From Bermanella sp. (GTDB lineage: Bacteria > Pseudomonadota > Gammaproteobacteria > Pseudomonadales > Oceanobacteraceae), in assembly GCA_002683575.1 (NCBI GenBank), contig NYTP01000088.1, positions 1 to 33,687 of the forward strand: a DNA stretch of 33,687 nucleotides, written 5' to 3'. The notes under the pieces were generated by a model. It had not been told where the DNA came from, did no database searches, and saw nothing but the letters and a program-made list of their open reading frames with translations. Both the position numbers and the translations under genes were made by a program. Of this stretch, positions 1 through 9,214 are shown piece by piece (positions within the stretch are counted from its first letter, which is position 1; each line of letters starts with the position of its first letter).

Positions 1-30
1 AAAAAAACCCAGCATAAGCTGGGTTTTTTT
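1..30. terminator. Bidirectional intrinsic terminator
   Basis: A 6-bp GC-rich stem (CCCAGC/GCTGGG) with an ATAA loop is flanked by seven A on the left and seven T on the right, so it can end transcription from either strand. It lies 25 bases beyond the stop of the minus-strand AlgP-like gene and most probably ends that transcript. A gene to the left of the window could share it. Confidence 0.85.
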
Positions 31-54
31 ATTACAACGAAAAGACCGTAAAGA

Positions 55-984
55 TTATTTAGCTTTCTTTGCGGTGGTTTTCTTTGCTGTAGACTTTTTC
101 GCTGTTGTTTTCTTAGCGGTGGTCTTTTTAGCAGTGGTTTTCTTCGCTGTGGTTTTTTTAGCAGTCGTCTTTTTAGCGGTGGTTTTCTTTGCTGTAGACT
201 TTTTCGCTGTGGTTTTCTTAGCGGTGGTCTTTTTAGCAGTGGTTTTCTTCGCTGTAGACTTCTTAGCAGTGGTCTTCTTCGCTGTGGTTTTCTTCTCAGC
301 GGTTTCGTCTTCTGCTTTTACCGCTGCTTTTTTAGCAGTGGTTTTTTTCGCGCTTGTTTTCTTAGCGGTGGTTTTCTTCGCAGTGGTTGCTTTAGCGGCT
401 GTTTTCTTAGCGGCTTTGGCTGGTTCTGCTTTTACTTCAGCTTTGGCAGCCTGAGGTTTTACACCACTTTTAACGAATTCAGCGGTTTCAGCCATGCGCT
501 TTTTCTGCGCTGCATCTAACTTGCCAATTCGATCAAGGTTTTGCAGACGCTTAAGCTCTTTTTTCGCTTCGGCGATCTGTTTTTTCAGTTCTTTCTTGTC
601 TTGCTGTTCTTGCTTAAGCTTTTCTTGCTCTTCTTTATAGCGCGCTTCACGCTCTTCTTGCTGCTTGATCAGGTCTTGCTGAAGTTTGCGGCGCTCTTCT
701 TCGCGAGCCGCGCGCTCTTCAGCACGTTCTGCTTCAAGTGCTTCAATTTCTGCCTTACGTGCTGCACGCTCGTCTTCCAAGCGCTTTTGTTCCTCTGCAT
801 CAACTTGAGGCTCAGCTTTGGCTTTAACCACTTCCTTAGAATCATCGCTGCCGCCACCTAGTAGAGCTTCCAATGCCGCGATTTGATCGACAATGTTCTC
901 TGGTTGGCTTTCTTGCTGCTTGATGATTTTTTTATAGGAAGGGCGTTTCTGTGATACTTTTGAACGCTTGCCAGGTTTAGCCAT
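55..984 (-). CDS. Histone H1-like / AlgP-like lysine-alanine-rich DNA-binding protein
   Basis: The 309-residue protein has three parts: a basic N-terminus (about 1-25), a charged Glu/Lys/Arg-rich predicted coiled coil (about 60-155) and a Lys/Ala/Thr tail (about 175-309). The tail ends in fifteen consecutive (T/S)TAKK pentapeptides. The composition resembles bacterial histone H1-like proteins such as Pseudomonas AlgP, whose repetitive basic tails bind DNA nonspecifically and affect nucleoid structure or transcription. Here the family match rests on composition and architecture, not on a catalytic motif. The gene is monocistronic, with its own sigma70-like promoter and a terminator just downstream. 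The ATG at 984 is preceded by AGGAG at a rather long spacing (about 14 bases). The tandem DNA repeat makes repeat-number variation likely. Exact role unknown. Confidence 0.8.
   Translation of the reverse strand: MAKPGKRSKVSQKRPSYKKIIKQQESQPENIVDQIAALEALLGGGSDDSKEVVKAKAEPQVDAEEQKRLEDERAARKAEIEALEAERAEERAAREEERRKLQQDLIKQQEEREARYKEEQEKLKQEQQDKKELKKQIAEAKKELKRLQNLDRIGKLDAAQKKRMAETAEFVKSGVKPQAAKAEVKAEPAKAAKKTAAKATTAKKTTAKKTSAKKTTAKKAAVKAEDETAEKKTTAKKTTAKKSTAKKTTAKKTTAKKTTAKKSTAKKTTAKKTTAKKTTAKKTTAKKTTAKKTTAKKSTAKKTTAKKAK
64..288 (-). repeat. 15-bp tandem coding repeat, 15 units
   Basis: Fifteen in-frame units of 15 bp encode TTAKK (twelve) or STAKK (three; third, seventh and fourteenth units in protein order). 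Codon use drifts between units (for example AAA/AAG, GCA/GCG/GCT), so the array is old or selected at the protein level rather than a fresh DNA expansion. It could still slip in whole-codon steps. Confidence 0.9.
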
Positions 985-1039
985 GAATCAGTTGCTCACT
1001 CCTGAAATAGTTTTGAGGGCGGTATATCTAGTCGCGCGT

Positions 1040-1068
1040 ATTATACGCATCTTCACCCAATAGGCCAA
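1040..1068 (-). promoter_or_regulatory. sigma70-type promoter of the AlgP-like gene
   Basis: On the minus strand TTGGCC, a 17-bp spacer and a perfect TATAAT lie about 55 bases upstream of the AlgP-like start codon. The -10 sits inside a 13-base perfect palindrome (GCGTATTATACGC on the plus strand, 1036-1048), which could also serve as an operator. Confidence 0.65.
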
Positions 1069-1119
1069 AACTAATACAGTTAAATATGTAATTACTCACC
1101 CTTTTGAGGCTTATAGGTC

Positions 1120-1149
1120 GGCAATCTGGCCATAATTTGGAAGATTGCC
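1120..1149 (-). terminator. Hairpin downstream of lipA, possible operon end
   Basis: GGCAATCT and AGATTGCC form an 8-bp perfect stem about 66 bases past the lipA stop. There is no T-run after it on the minus strand, so it is not a classic intrinsic terminator. It may mark a Rho-dependent end or a 3'-end stabiliser of the lip operon. Confidence 0.35.
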
Positions 1150-1215
1150 TGACAAAACCACTCAAAAACGAGACATTAAGGTTTATTAAAGACCATTTAT
1201 TGAAACGCTGCCGAC

Positions 1216-2181
1216 TTATTTAAGTAACGGCTCACCTTTCATTTGTTGATCTGCATGGTAGGACGATCGCACCATTGGGCCACTGGCCACTCGCTTGAAT
1301 CCCATTTGCTTCGCAAGCTCACCCAACTCATCAAATTCATCAGGGTGTACGAAGCGCTCTACTGCCAAGTGATGTTTACTTGGCTGTAAATATTGCCCAA
1401 GGGTGATCATATCAATATCGTGATCGCGCATATCTTGCATCACTTGAATGACTTCTTCCTTGGTTTCGCCAATGCCGAGCATTAAACCAGACTTGGTCAT
1501 AACATCAGGGCACTGTTCTTTGTATTTTTTCAATAAATCCAATGACCATTGGTAATCAGACCCAGGGCGCACCTTTTTATACAAGGAAGGCACTGTTTCT
1601 AGGTTGTGATTAAATACATCCGGCGGGGTTTGCGCCAAGATGTCGACCGCGATGTCCATGCGACCACGAAAATCCGGTACTAGAATTTCCATCTCAAGGC
1701 TTGGGCTTAACTCACGGGAATATCGAATACAGTCAGCAAAATGCTGGGCACCACCGTCACGTAAGTCATCACGGTCAACTGAGGTAATCACGACGTACTT
1801 AAGGCCCATATCCGCAATGGCCGTGGCCAATTCTTTTGGCTCATCTTCATTAAGAGGGTTCGGTCGACCATGGCCCACATCACAAAACGGACAGCGACGC
1901 GTACAAATATCACCCATGATCATAAAAGTTGCTGTTCCGCCACCAAAGCATTCACCAATGTTAGGGCAAGATGCCTCTTCGCAAACGGTGTGCAAGCCAT
2001 GCTTTCGCAGCTTTTGCTTAACGTCGTTGATTTTTGGGCTGGCAGGAATGCGCACGCGGATCCAATCTGGTTTACGCGGCATGGTTTCCGTTGGAATCAC
2101 TTTTATTGGAATACGGGCAACCTTGTCGGCGCCACGTTTCTTTTCACCTTGAACCACTTTGGCTTTTTTCTCTGTACTCAT
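1216..2181 (-). CDS. lipA: Lipoyl synthase LipA
   Basis: Radical-SAM enzyme that inserts two sulfurs into octanoyl groups on lipoyl domains of 2-oxoacid dehydrogenases and the glycine cleavage H protein. The auxiliary-cluster cysteines are C67, C72 and C78 (motif [12 protein letters not shown]). The radical-SAM cluster cysteines are C93, C97 and C100 (CTRRCPFC). The C-terminal RSSYHA motif supplies the serine ligand typical of the family. The length of 321 residues is normal. The start ATG overlaps the lipB stop by four bases (ATGA), implying translational coupling with the octanoyltransferase that makes its substrate. It is the last gene of the proA-to-lipA minus-strand cluster. Confidence 0.98.
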   Translation of the reverse strand: MSTEKKAKVVQGEKKRGADKVARIPIKVIPTETMPRKPDWIRVRIPASPKINDVKQKLRKHGLHTVCEEASCPNIGECFGGGTATFMIMGDICTRRCPFCDVGHGRPNPLNEDEPKELATAIADMGLKYVVITSVDRDDLRDGGAQHFADCIRYSRELSPSLEMEILVPDFRGRMDIAVDILAQTPPDVFNHNLETVPSLYKKVRPGSDYQWSLDLLKKYKEQCPDVMTKSGLMLGIGETKEEVIQVMQDMRDHDIDMITLGQYLQPSKHHLAVERFVHPDEFDELGELAKQMGFKRVASGPMVRSSYHADQQMKGEPLLK

Positions 2182-2822
2182 GGTAAGTGATGACCTAAAT
2201 CTTGGGTGCCTTTATAAGGCAAACAGGTTGCAAGTTGATCGACCAGCTTTTGGCCAACGACCTTTATATCGGGCTTGGGTGTAAACTCAGCCATATGTGT
2301 CATGTTCATTCCCGCATATCCACATGGGTTAATGCGCTGAAAGGGCTCTAGATCCATATCGACATTTAAAGCAAGGCCATGAAAACTATAGCCCTTGCGT
2401 ATGCGTAATCCAAGTGACGCAATTTTGCTCTGCCCCACATACACGCCCGGTGCATCGGCTTTTGGGTAAGCTTGAATGTCGTATTGATCCAGTAATGTTA
2501 CCAAGCTGTTTTCGATGGCATCAACGAGTGTTCTTGGACCTAAGTCTAAACGCTTTAAGTCTGCCATGAGATAAGCGGTAATTTGACCAGGGCCATGATA
2601 CGTTACCTGGCCGCCGCGGTCAGCTTGAACCACAGGAATATCGCCGGTAAATAGCAGGTGTTCAGGTTTTCCTGCTTGTCCTTGAGTAAACACCTTTTGG
2701 TGTTCAAGGATCCATACCTCATCTTGGGTATGTTCGTCTCTGGATTCAGTAAACGCTTTCATCGCCTGCCAAACGGGCTCGTAGGCTTGCTCACCGTCTA
2801 AAAAACGAACACCCAGTTTCAT
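2178..2822 (-). CDS. lipB: Octanoyltransferase LipB
   Basis: Transfers octanoate from octanoyl-ACP to lipoyl domains, the step before LipA. The family motif [11 protein letters not shown] is present at about residues 70-80. The catalytic pair appears as K133 (in QSKIASLG) and C167 (in INPCGYAG), the cysteine that carries the acyl thioester. The 214-residue length is typical. The start codon shares one base with the ybeD stop, and the stop overlaps lipA, so ybeD-lipB-lipA form a tightly coupled block. Confidence 0.97.
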   Translation of the reverse strand: MKLGVRFLDGEQAYEPVWQAMKAFTESRDEHTQDEVWILEHQKVFTQGQAGKPEHLLFTGDIPVVQADRGGQVTYHGPGQITAYLMADLKRLDLGPRTLVDAIENSLVTLLDQYDIQAYPKADAPGVYVGQSKIASLGLRIRKGYSFHGLALNVDMDLEPFQRINPCGYAGMNMTHMAEFTPKPDIKVVGQKLVDQLATCLPYKGTQDLGHHLP

Positions 2823-3097
2823 TACATAACCATCTTAATACGGTCATGCTGAATAAAGTCGGCATGGAGCTGCTCTAACTGCTGCTGAGAAGTAGCGGTT
2901 ATAAAAAAAGTAATGGAGGTGAAGCGCCCATTACTGCTGTGATTGATCTTGATGCGTTCCACATCAAAGTCTGGGTCATGAACACGCATAATGTCGATGA
3001 CAAAGGATTCATAGTCATCACCAGACTGACCGAGTACTTTGACTGGGTAGTTGGGACATGGAAATTCAATCTTAGGGGGTTGTGATTTGTGAGCCAT
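2822..3097 (-). CDS. ybeD: YbeD family protein (DUF493)
   Basis: A small 91-residue protein of the DUF493/YbeD family, with the typical start [16 protein letters not shown] and an ACT-like alternation of strands and helices ([17 protein letters not shown]). Its conserved place between dacA and lipB in gammaproteobacteria supports the call. Biochemical role is not established; a regulatory, ligand-binding role for the lipoate genes has been suggested from its fold and position. It overlaps lipB by one base and follows dacA after 62 bases. Confidence 0.93.
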   Translation of the reverse strand: MAHKSQPPKIEFPCPNYPVKVLGQSGDDYESFVIDIMRVHDPDFDVERIKINHSSNGRFTSITFFITATSQQQLEQLHADFIQHDRIKMVM

Positions 3098-3159
3098 AAT
3101 ACGTCTGATGTTAGCCTGCTTTACCCCAATATGGTTGCAAAACAGGCAAATGCAAGGTC

Positions 3160-4302
3160 TTAACTAAATAAGGAGTAAAAGAACAGCTTGATATAATCCA
3201 CGATACGAGAGAAAAAGCCGGCTTCTTCTATGTCGTTAAGGGCGATTAAGGGTTTATCCATTAAGACGTCATCACCCAGTGAAACCGTCATATGGCCATA
3301 TTCCATTCCCTTGATAATAGGGGCTTTGATTACATCATCAATACTGTACTGAACATCTAGGTTACCTTTTTGACCGCGAGGAATGGTGATGTATGCACCG
3401 TCTTTCACACCTAGTTCCAACTCGTCTTTTTCGCCCATCCAAACAGGGTGAGTTTGAAGGGTTTCTTGAGCGTCATACAGTTTGTGACTTTCATAGTAAC
3501 GGAAACCATAGGTCAGTAATTTTTGCGATTCACGAGCACGGGCTCGTTCAGACTTGGCCCCCATCACAACAGAGATCAAACGCATGCCGTCTTCTGTCGC
3601 ACTGGAAACCAAACAAAAGCCGGCTTCTTCTGTGTGACCTGTTTTAAGGCCATCGACTCTTGGGTCCCAGAATAATAGAAGGTTCCGGTTGGATTGCTCG
3701 ATGTTGTTGTATTTGAACTTTTTCTGTTTATAAAGCGGGTAGTACTTCCCGTGATCACTGATGATTCGATTTGCGAGCAAAGATAAATCACGAGCAGTGG
3801 AAGCATGACCTTTTGCAGGAAGACCCGTGGCATTTTTAAAGGTGGTATTGCTCATACCAAGAGAAACAGCATATTGGTTCATGATATCCACAAACGCTTC
3901 TTCGGTGCCGCTGACGTATTCGGCTAATGCAATGCTGGCATCGTTACCCGATTGAATGATCACGCCTTTTAACAGGTCAATTACAGGAACATAGGTGCCT
4001 TCACGAATAAACATGCGTGAACCTTCTGACTTCCACGCTTTTACACTAATACGGGTAAGGTCATCTTCTTTAATGTTGCCATAGCCTAGCTCTTCATAAA
4101 CAACAAAGGTGGTCATCATCTTGGTTAAGCTGGCAGGCGGTAACACTTCGTCAGCGTTATGCTCTACCAGTACCTCACCGCTATTAGCGTCGATTAAGAT
4201 ATAGGAGCTGGCTGCTAAAACAGGCGGCTTTGGAATGATGCTAGGAGCAGCAAATGTCAGGGATGAAAACAGTAGAACCAAGCAAACAGTAAGTAAACGC
4301 AT
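3160..4302 (-). CDS. dacA: D-alanyl-D-alanine carboxypeptidase (PBP5/6 family, DacA/DacC)
   Basis: Removes the terminal D-Ala from peptidoglycan pentapeptides in the periplasm. With the start at 4302 it has 380 residues. It begins with a signal peptide (about 1-18, LLTVCLVLLFSSLTFA), followed by the serine-protease fold with S58-x-x-K (PASLTK), SGN (QSGNDAS) and KTG (LKTGHTEEAG). A C-terminal beta domain and an amphipathic tail (SRIVDYIKLFFYSLFS) follow, the latter for inner-membrane anchoring. The ORF track starts 15 codons earlier at 4347, but that ATG overlaps the -10 box of a promoter and would precede the signal peptide with unsuitable residues, so I use the internal ATG. It follows rlpA after about 70 bases and may be expressed both from the operon and from its own promoter. 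Confidence 0.95.
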   Translation of the reverse strand: MRLLTVCLVLLFSSLTFAAPSIIPKPPVLAASSYILIDANSGEVLVEHNADEVLPPASLTKMMTTFVVYEELGYGNIKEDDLTRISVKAWKSEGSRMFIREGTYVPVIDLLKGVIIQSGNDASIALAEYVSGTEEAFVDIMNQYAVSLGMSNTTFKNATGLPAKGHASTARDLSLLANRIISDHGKYYPLYKQKKFKYNNIEQSNRNLLLFWDPRVDGLKTGHTEEAGFCLVSSATEDGMRLISVVMGAKSERARARESQKLLTYGFRYYESHKLYDAQETLQTHPVWMGEKDELELGVKDGAYITIPRGQKGNLDVQYSIDDVIKAPIIKGMEYGHMTVSLGDDVLMDKPLIALNDIEEAGFFSRIVDYIKLFFYSLFS

Positions 4303-4337
4303 ATGACCGTATTTAACTATTAATAAAAGTTGGGCGC

Positions 4338-4365
4338 ATTGTAGCACGCTTATTGGGTTTGTTAA
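4338..4365 (-). promoter_or_regulatory. sigma70-type promoter for dacA
   Basis: On the minus strand TTAACA, a 16-bp spacer and TACAAT each match the consensus hexamers at five of six positions. The site lies between the rlpA stop and the dacA signal peptide and would give a 5' leader of roughly 30 bases. It argues against translation from the upstream in-frame ATG at 4347, which falls on the -10 box. Confidence 0.65.
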
Positions 4366-4371
4366 GGATGC

Positions 4372-5133
4372 CTATGGGCCGATCAAGGTAGAATGAATAT
4401 CTTGTGCTTGCAACGTGCCTTGCACACCTTCTAGCTTGTCAGGGCTGAGTGGTCCGATGCGAACTTTATGCAGCCACTTACCGTCATGAGCATCCTTAGT
4501 GATATACACCGGCTCTTCGACCACGCCTGCAAGCTTTTGTTTCATTCGAAGCGCAGAAGGTTCGGCCTCAAATGCAGCCACTTGCAAAAACAAGTAATCG
4601 CGCTCGGTTAAAGGTGGCGCTAACAAATCGACTTTCACATTGGCTGTGCCTTGCTTGGCAAAATCCAAACGCACCGCTGCCGCATAGGATAAGTCAATTA
4701 AGCGATCGTCATGAAACGGGCCACGGTCGTTTACTCGCACCACTAGGCTTTTGTTGTTATCCAGGTTCGTAACACGCACATAGCTGGGTAATGGCAAGGA
4801 TTTATGGGCGGCACTAAATTGATAAACATCAAACCGCTCACCATTACTGGTGTCATGGCCATGAAATTTTTCACCGTACCAAGAGGCAATGCCTTGCTGT
4901 GAATACTCGGTTAAGCCTTTATTTACTTCATAAGACTTTCCCCAAACCTCGTAGCGATCAGGGTTGCCTCGACGAGACATGGGCTCACGTATGGGCTTAG
5001 GCTCAGGTAAGTTGAGAATGCTTTGCTGAAAAATAGGGGTGCTATCGTGTGCTTGCTGATAACGAGAAGGGGTGGAACAAGCTTGCACCAAAATCATGAT
5101 TAATATTAGGCTACAAGCTTGTATGGTTTTCAT
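4372..5133 (-). CDS. rlpA: Septal ring lytic transglycosylase, lipoprotein RlpA
   Basis: Outer-membrane lipoprotein that cleaves denuded glycan strands at the septum. A lipoprotein signal ends at the lipobox LVQAC with C19. The double-psi beta-barrel spans about residues 80-160 (GIASWYGEKFHG...VNDRGPFHDDRLIDLS), and a SPOR domain fills the C-terminus (about 185-253) for binding denuded peptidoglycan. E99, H110 and D136 have the same spacing (11 and 26 residues) as the active-site residues I recall for Pseudomonas RlpA, so the enzyme is predicted to be catalytically active, unlike E. coli RlpA. The start overlaps the mltB stop by four bases. Confidence 0.95.
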   Translation of the reverse strand: MKTIQACSLILIMILVQACSTPSRYQQAHDSTPIFQQSILNLPEPKPIREPMSRRGNPDRYEVWGKSYEVNKGLTEYSQQGIASWYGEKFHGHDTSNGERFDVYQFSAAHKSLPLPSYVRVTNLDNNKSLVVRVNDRGPFHDDRLIDLSYAAAVRLDFAKQGTANVKVDLLAPPLTERDYLFLQVAAFEAEPSALRMKQKLAGVVEEPVYITKDAHDGKWLHKVRIGPLSPDKLEGVQGTLQAQDIHSTLIGP

Positions 5134-6101
5134 GGTTGTTTCAATATCTCGCTGAAATCAGAGACTGCGCGTGCATACATGCTGCTGCGATTATAGCGGG
5201 TGATGACATAAAAGTTTTTATAGGCTAACCAGTATTCTGTGCTGTCTTCTAGGTCGTAGCGAAATAATGCTGCATCTCGGTCGTCCATACCTTTAGGCAC
5301 ATTCACTCCGCGCTTTTTCCACTCGGAAACTGTGGCTGTTAATGACAAACTTTTACTGGCCAGTTTATCGGCGTCTGCATTATACAAAGAAACCGGGCTC
5401 GCAATAGGCTCACCTGTTTGCCAGCCATAGCGTTTGAAGTAATAGGCAACACTGGCAATGGCGTCGTCCACGTTATTCCATAAATCTTTTTTACCGTCGC
5501 CGTCATAATCCACCGCATAACTAATATAGCTTGAGGGAATGAATTGCCCCAAACCCATGGCACCGGCATACGAGCCCTTAATATCAAGTGCGTCTAGGTT
5601 GTTGTCACGCACCATTAAAAAGTAGTTTTTAAGCTCACGGTAAAATAAGGAGCGTTTAGGGTAATCAAACCCTAACGTGGCAAGGGCATCTATGACTCGG
5701 TAACTTCCGGTGATGCGGCCATAAAACGTTTCTACACCAATAATGGCAGCAATGATTTCACGTGGCACGCCGTACTTTTTTTCAACCGCATCAAAGGTGT
5801 CTTTGTGTTCGATCAAAAAGGCTTTACCAGCTTTTGCGCGTTTTTCCGTTAGGAAAATATCGCGGTATTCATGCCAAGGCTTAACTTTTTCAGCTGGGCG
5901 AGAGATTGCCTCTAAGATGCGTTCCTTGCGCTCCGCTTGGGATAATATATCCCGTAAGACTTTTTCATCGTAATTATGCTCTTTTACCATTTCGGCAATG
6001 AAGGGTTCATACTTAGGGTGATCGGTATAATTTTCCGCCGATACTGAAATACTACTTAACATTAAAACTAAACTGGCTGCTAACACATTAGACCTCAACA
6101 C
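5130..6101 (-). CDS. mltB: Membrane-bound/periplasmic lytic murein transglycosylase B
   Basis: SLT family 3 enzyme that cleaves the MurNAc-GlcNAc bond with formation of 1,6-anhydroMurNAc. It has 323 residues with an N-terminal signal peptide (about 1-22, ending SVSA) and no lipobox cysteine, so it should be soluble in the periplasm (SltB-like). The catalytic glutamate is E124 in IIGVETFYGRITG. Other family motifs are ALATLGFDYPKR and GAMGLGQFIPSSY, followed by the EF-hand-like DYDGDGKKDLW segment. It sits five bases after rodA and overlaps rlpA by four bases, the arrangement I recall for Pseudomonas. Confidence 0.95.
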   Translation of the reverse strand: MLRSNVLAASLVLMLSSISVSAENYTDHPKYEPFIAEMVKEHNYDEKVLRDILSQAERKERILEAISRPAEKVKPWHEYRDIFLTEKRAKAGKAFLIEHKDTFDAVEKKYGVPREIIAAIIGVETFYGRITGSYRVIDALATLGFDYPKRSLFYRELKNYFLMVRDNNLDALDIKGSYAGAMGLGQFIPSSYISYAVDYDGDGKKDLWNNVDDAIASVAYYFKRYGWQTGEPIASPVSLYNADADKLASKSLSLTATVSEWKKRGVNVPKGMDDRDAALFRYDLEDSTEYWLAYKNFYVITRYNRSSMYARAVSDFSEILKQP

Positions 6102-6106
6102 AATCT

Positions 6107-7237
6107 TTAAATCCTTCGGTGCATATAAACCGACATAATAACCCCAAATGCCGCCATTAACGTCACTATGGATGTTCCACCATAACTGATTAACGGTAGC
6201 GGCACACCTACAACTGGTAATATTCCACTCACCATACCTATGTTAACAAACACATAGATGAAAAACGTGACGATGAGCGCACCCGCAAACAGTCTTGCGA
6301 ATGTATCTCGACCACGAGATGCCATATAAATTCCCCGCATAACAATCAACAGGTACAGCATGAGTAAAATTAACACACCTATCAAACCATGTTCTTCTGC
6401 GTAAACCGCAATAATAAAGTCGGTATGGCGCTCTGGTAAAAACTCCAGTTGAGACTGGGTACCTTGCATCCAGCCTTTACCTTCTAAGCCACCTGAGCCT
6501 ATGGCGGTTTTACTTTGAATGATATTCCAACCGGAGCCGAGCGGATCACTTTCCGGGTCCAAAAAGGTCAATACCCGCTGTTTTTGGTAGTCATGCATCA
6601 CGCCATACCACATGATGGGGGCCACCGCTAAAACCGTCACCACCGCAATGGCGATCCATTTACTGCTTAAGCCAGCAAACAATAAGACAAAAATACCCGC
6701 CGACGAGACCAACAAAGCCGTACCCAGATCCGGCTGTTTAAAAATGAGCAATGCCGGTAAGAATACAAGCATCAACACACTAGAAATCACTTTTAACCTA
6801 GGTGGCAACAACTTCGAAGACAAATACCAAGCCACCATCATGGGGGTAATCAATTTCATAATTTCTGACGGCTGAAAACGAAATACACCAAACACACTGA
6901 GCCAACGCTGCGCGCCTTTTGCCCCGACACCCACCAATAAGACCAATATCAAAGCAATAATACCCGCGCCATACATCCAGGGTGCTGCCATGTGAAACCA
7001 TCTTGGGTCAACTTGTGCAATCACAATCATAATGAAAAAACCCAGGGCAAAATAAATCATTTGCCGATTCACCATGCCCATATTCTGACCGCTAGCACTG
7101 TATAAGATAAATAATCCACCAGCGCACAGTACCAACAATAAAAACAACATTGTGATGTCGATATTCATACGATGCAAAATACTGCGACCGCGTTGCATGC
7201 TGGCATCATCAAGCTGACGAATAAAATCACCGGCCAT
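6107..7237 (-). CDS. rodA: Rod-shape SEDS peptidoglycan glycosyltransferase RodA
   Basis: Multi-pass inner-membrane glycosyltransferase that polymerises lipid II for side-wall growth together with PBP2. The 376 residues contain about ten predicted hydrophobic segments and SEDS landmarks: FRFQPSEIMKL, FKQPDLGTALL, the long periplasmic loop GSGGLEGKGWMQGTQSQLEFLPERHTDF region, and the C-terminal LPLISYGGTS. The essential aspartate is expected in the KQPDLG motif. It follows mrdA after 47 bases and precedes mltB by five, the classical pbpA-rodA pair. Confidence 0.97.
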   Translation of the reverse strand: MAGDFIRQLDDASMQRGRSILHRMNIDITMLFLLLVLCAGGLFILYSASGQNMGMVNRQMIYFALGFFIMIVIAQVDPRWFHMAAPWMYGAGIIALILVLLVGVGAKGAQRWLSVFGVFRFQPSEIMKLITPMMVAWYLSSKLLPPRLKVISSVLMLVFLPALLIFKQPDLGTALLVSSAGIFVLLFAGLSSKWIAIAVVTVLAVAPIMWYGVMHDYQKQRVLTFLDPESDPLGSGWNIIQSKTAIGSGGLEGKGWMQGTQSQLEFLPERHTDFIIAVYAEEHGLIGVLILLMLYLLIVMRGIYMASRGRDTFARLFAGALIVTFFIYVFVNIGMVSGILPVVGVPLPLISYGGTSIVTLMAAFGVIMSVYMHRRI

Positions 7238-7284
7238 GCTTCACCTCACTCATAATGCTGAATCTAAATTGGGCGCTGAAGTGT

Positions 7285-9141
7285 TTAAAAGTCATAGGCA
7301 ATGCCTTTTGGTCGATCATCGTTCAAGAATCGATCGGTGACTTTTTTTGCAATTGGCCCCGCCGTTTTACCTGCGGACTCGCCGTTTTCAACCACAGCTG
7401 CGACCGCGATCTTCGGGTCTTTAATGGGTGCAAAGCTGACAAACAAGGCATGGTCACGTTGACGCTCAAGAAGGGCTTCTGAGTCGTACTCTTCATTTTG
7501 CTTAATTCCCACCACTTGAGCCGTACCGGTTTTAGCGGCCATGCGATAATTTAAATTACGCTTTAAGCTTCTAGCGGTGCCTTGGTAATGAGTAATCACC
7601 CCTTCCATTGCGCGATCCATTTCATCCCAATTAGCAGGATTTTTTAGCACGATGTTGTCGGGCTTATTCTCTTCTTGCACCGCAACACCATCAATAAACT
7701 GAACTAATTTAGCTCGATGCCACTCACCCCTTGCGGCATAAACACTGGTGGCGGTGGCAAGCTGCAATGGGGTCGCCAGCATAAACCCTTGGCCTAGCGC
7801 TAAGTTAAGCGTATCCCCTGCATACCATGAACGCCCGCGGTATGCTTTTTTCCATTCTCGATCCGGCAGTAAAGCGGGCAAGGCATTGCCAATATCCAAG
7901 CCTGTGTTTTGACCAAAACCAAATTGCGCAAGAAATGGATGCAGATTGTCGATACCGGTTCGAAACGACATCTCATAGAAATAGGTATCGCAACTTTGAA
8001 TGATGGCATCACGCAAATGTATGTGTTCACCGTGACCTGTTCGTTTCCAATCACGATAGACTCGCTCATCACTTTCTAACATGTACCAACCAGGGTCTTT
8101 AATTTCTTCTTCCCAGTTTGTCACGCCACTTTCTAAAAAGCCCAGACCAATAAAGGGCTTCATGGTTGAACCCGGTGGGTATTGCCCGCGAGTGGCTCGA
8201 TCAAACAGTGGTACATCTAAGGAGTCACGAAGTGCGTTGTAGTCTTTGTAGCTGATGCCGTTTACGAATAAATTAGGGTCAAACGAGGGGCTAGACACCA
8301 TAGCCAGTACACCACCGGTTTTGGGGTCCATGGCCACTAATGAGCCTCGGCGACCATCAAAAGCTTCCATAGCAGTGCGCTGTAAACGTGCGTCTAAATT
8401 CAGAATTAAATTTTTACCAGGGATGGAGCTTTGTTTTTCAAGGACTTTTAAAATGCGCCCTTGAGCATTGGTCTCAACTTTTTGGTAACCCACCTGACCA
8501 TGCAGCTCTTTTTCATAATATCGTTCAATGCCAATCTTGCCGATGCGCCGAGTGATTTTATATTGAATAGGGTCTAAACGTTTTTTCTCCGCCTCGTTCA
8601 TTTGCCCCACGTATCCCAGCACATGAGCAAAGTCTTTGCCCATGGGATAATGTCGAACTAATTCGGCTTCTACTTGTACGCCGGGCAAGAAGAAATCATT
8701 CACCATGATTTTGGCGATTTCATCCTCTTCAAGTTGGAATTTTAACGGAATAGCTTCATAAGGGCGGCGATAGGATTTCACGCGTTTTTCAAAACGTGCG
8801 CGCTCATCATCTGTGATGCCGATCAAGGCTTGAATCAGCCCTAGGGTTTTTTGCATGTCTTTCACACGCTCAGGCACGATGGTTAAACTATGACTGGGCA
8901 GGTTTTCCGCCAGCAGTACGCCGTTACGATCAAAAATCAAACCACGAATGGGCTCTACGGTTTTAAGTTGTACTCGGTTATTTTCTGACTTACTGGCATA
9001 CAGCTCGTACTGGGTAACCTGTAAGAACACCATACGCCCAGCCAAGACACACAATAGAATAAAGACAAACAAGCCCGCTAAATAAGCGCGCTTGGTAAAG
9101 ATGTCTTTTTCAACTCGTGCGTCCTTTGAGGCAAAACTCAT
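7285..9141 (-). CDS. mrdA: Penicillin-binding protein 2 (elongasome transpeptidase)
   Basis: Class B PBP that cross-links peptidoglycan during elongation, partner of RodA. It has 618 residues: one N-terminal membrane anchor (about 21-42), a dimerisation/pedestal domain (about 60-230) and a transpeptidase domain (about 250-605). The active-site motifs are S325-T-M-K in PPGSTMKP, SCD as the SxN-type motif (QSCDTYFYE) and KTGTAQVV. The 73-base leader between rlmH and mrdA contains an A/T-only palindrome but no clear promoter, so it is probably part of the upstream transcript. Confidence 0.97.
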   Translation of the reverse strand: MSFASKDARVEKDIFTKRAYLAGLFVFILLCVLAGRMVFLQVTQYELYASKSENNRVQLKTVEPIRGLIFDRNGVLLAENLPSHSLTIVPERVKDMQKTLGLIQALIGITDDERARFEKRVKSYRRPYEAIPLKFQLEEDEIAKIMVNDFFLPGVQVEAELVRHYPMGKDFAHVLGYVGQMNEAEKKRLDPIQYKITRRIGKIGIERYYEKELHGQVGYQKVETNAQGRILKVLEKQSSIPGKNLILNLDARLQRTAMEAFDGRRGSLVAMDPKTGGVLAMVSSPSFDPNLFVNGISYKDYNALRDSLDVPLFDRATRGQYPPGSTMKPFIGLGFLESGVTNWEEEIKDPGWYMLESDERVYRDWKRTGHGEHIHLRDAIIQSCDTYFYEMSFRTGIDNLHPFLAQFGFGQNTGLDIGNALPALLPDREWKKAYRGRSWYAGDTLNLALGQGFMLATPLQLATATSVYAARGEWHRAKLVQFIDGVAVQEENKPDNIVLKNPANWDEMDRAMEGVITHYQGTARSLKRNLNYRMAAKTGTAQVVGIKQNEEYDSEALLERQRDHALFVSFAPIKDPKIAVAAVVENGESAGKTAGPIAKKVTDRFLNDDRPKGIAYDF

Positions 9142-9214
9142 TTAGTCATCACTTACTGGAGCAGATAATAGATTGCGTACCATTTAGGCTTTTTTATTAT
9201 TAAAAAACAAGTGG

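Noticed and set aside
64-288. Short regular repeat that might suggest a CRISPR array
   Set aside because: Units are contiguous 15-mers without spacers and translate to a uniform protein tail.
74-454. Plus-strand ORF of 126 residues with [10 protein letters not shown] repeats, looking like a membrane protein
   Set aside because: It is the reverse reading of the (T/S)TAKK repeat gene. The repeat keeps this frame open, and there is no ribosome binding site or independent codon pattern.
1640-2152. 170-residue plus-strand ORF and other long opposite-strand ORFs in the track (for example 11180-11557, 6612-6875, 29091-29378)
   Set aside because: All lie antisense to well-conserved genes (lipA, proA, rodA, nirB) and show no motif or start signal.
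9180-9205. A/T palindrome TTTTTTATTATTAAAAAA upstream of mrdA
   Set aside because: No GC in the stem, so not a credible terminator; probably just A/T-rich leader sequence.
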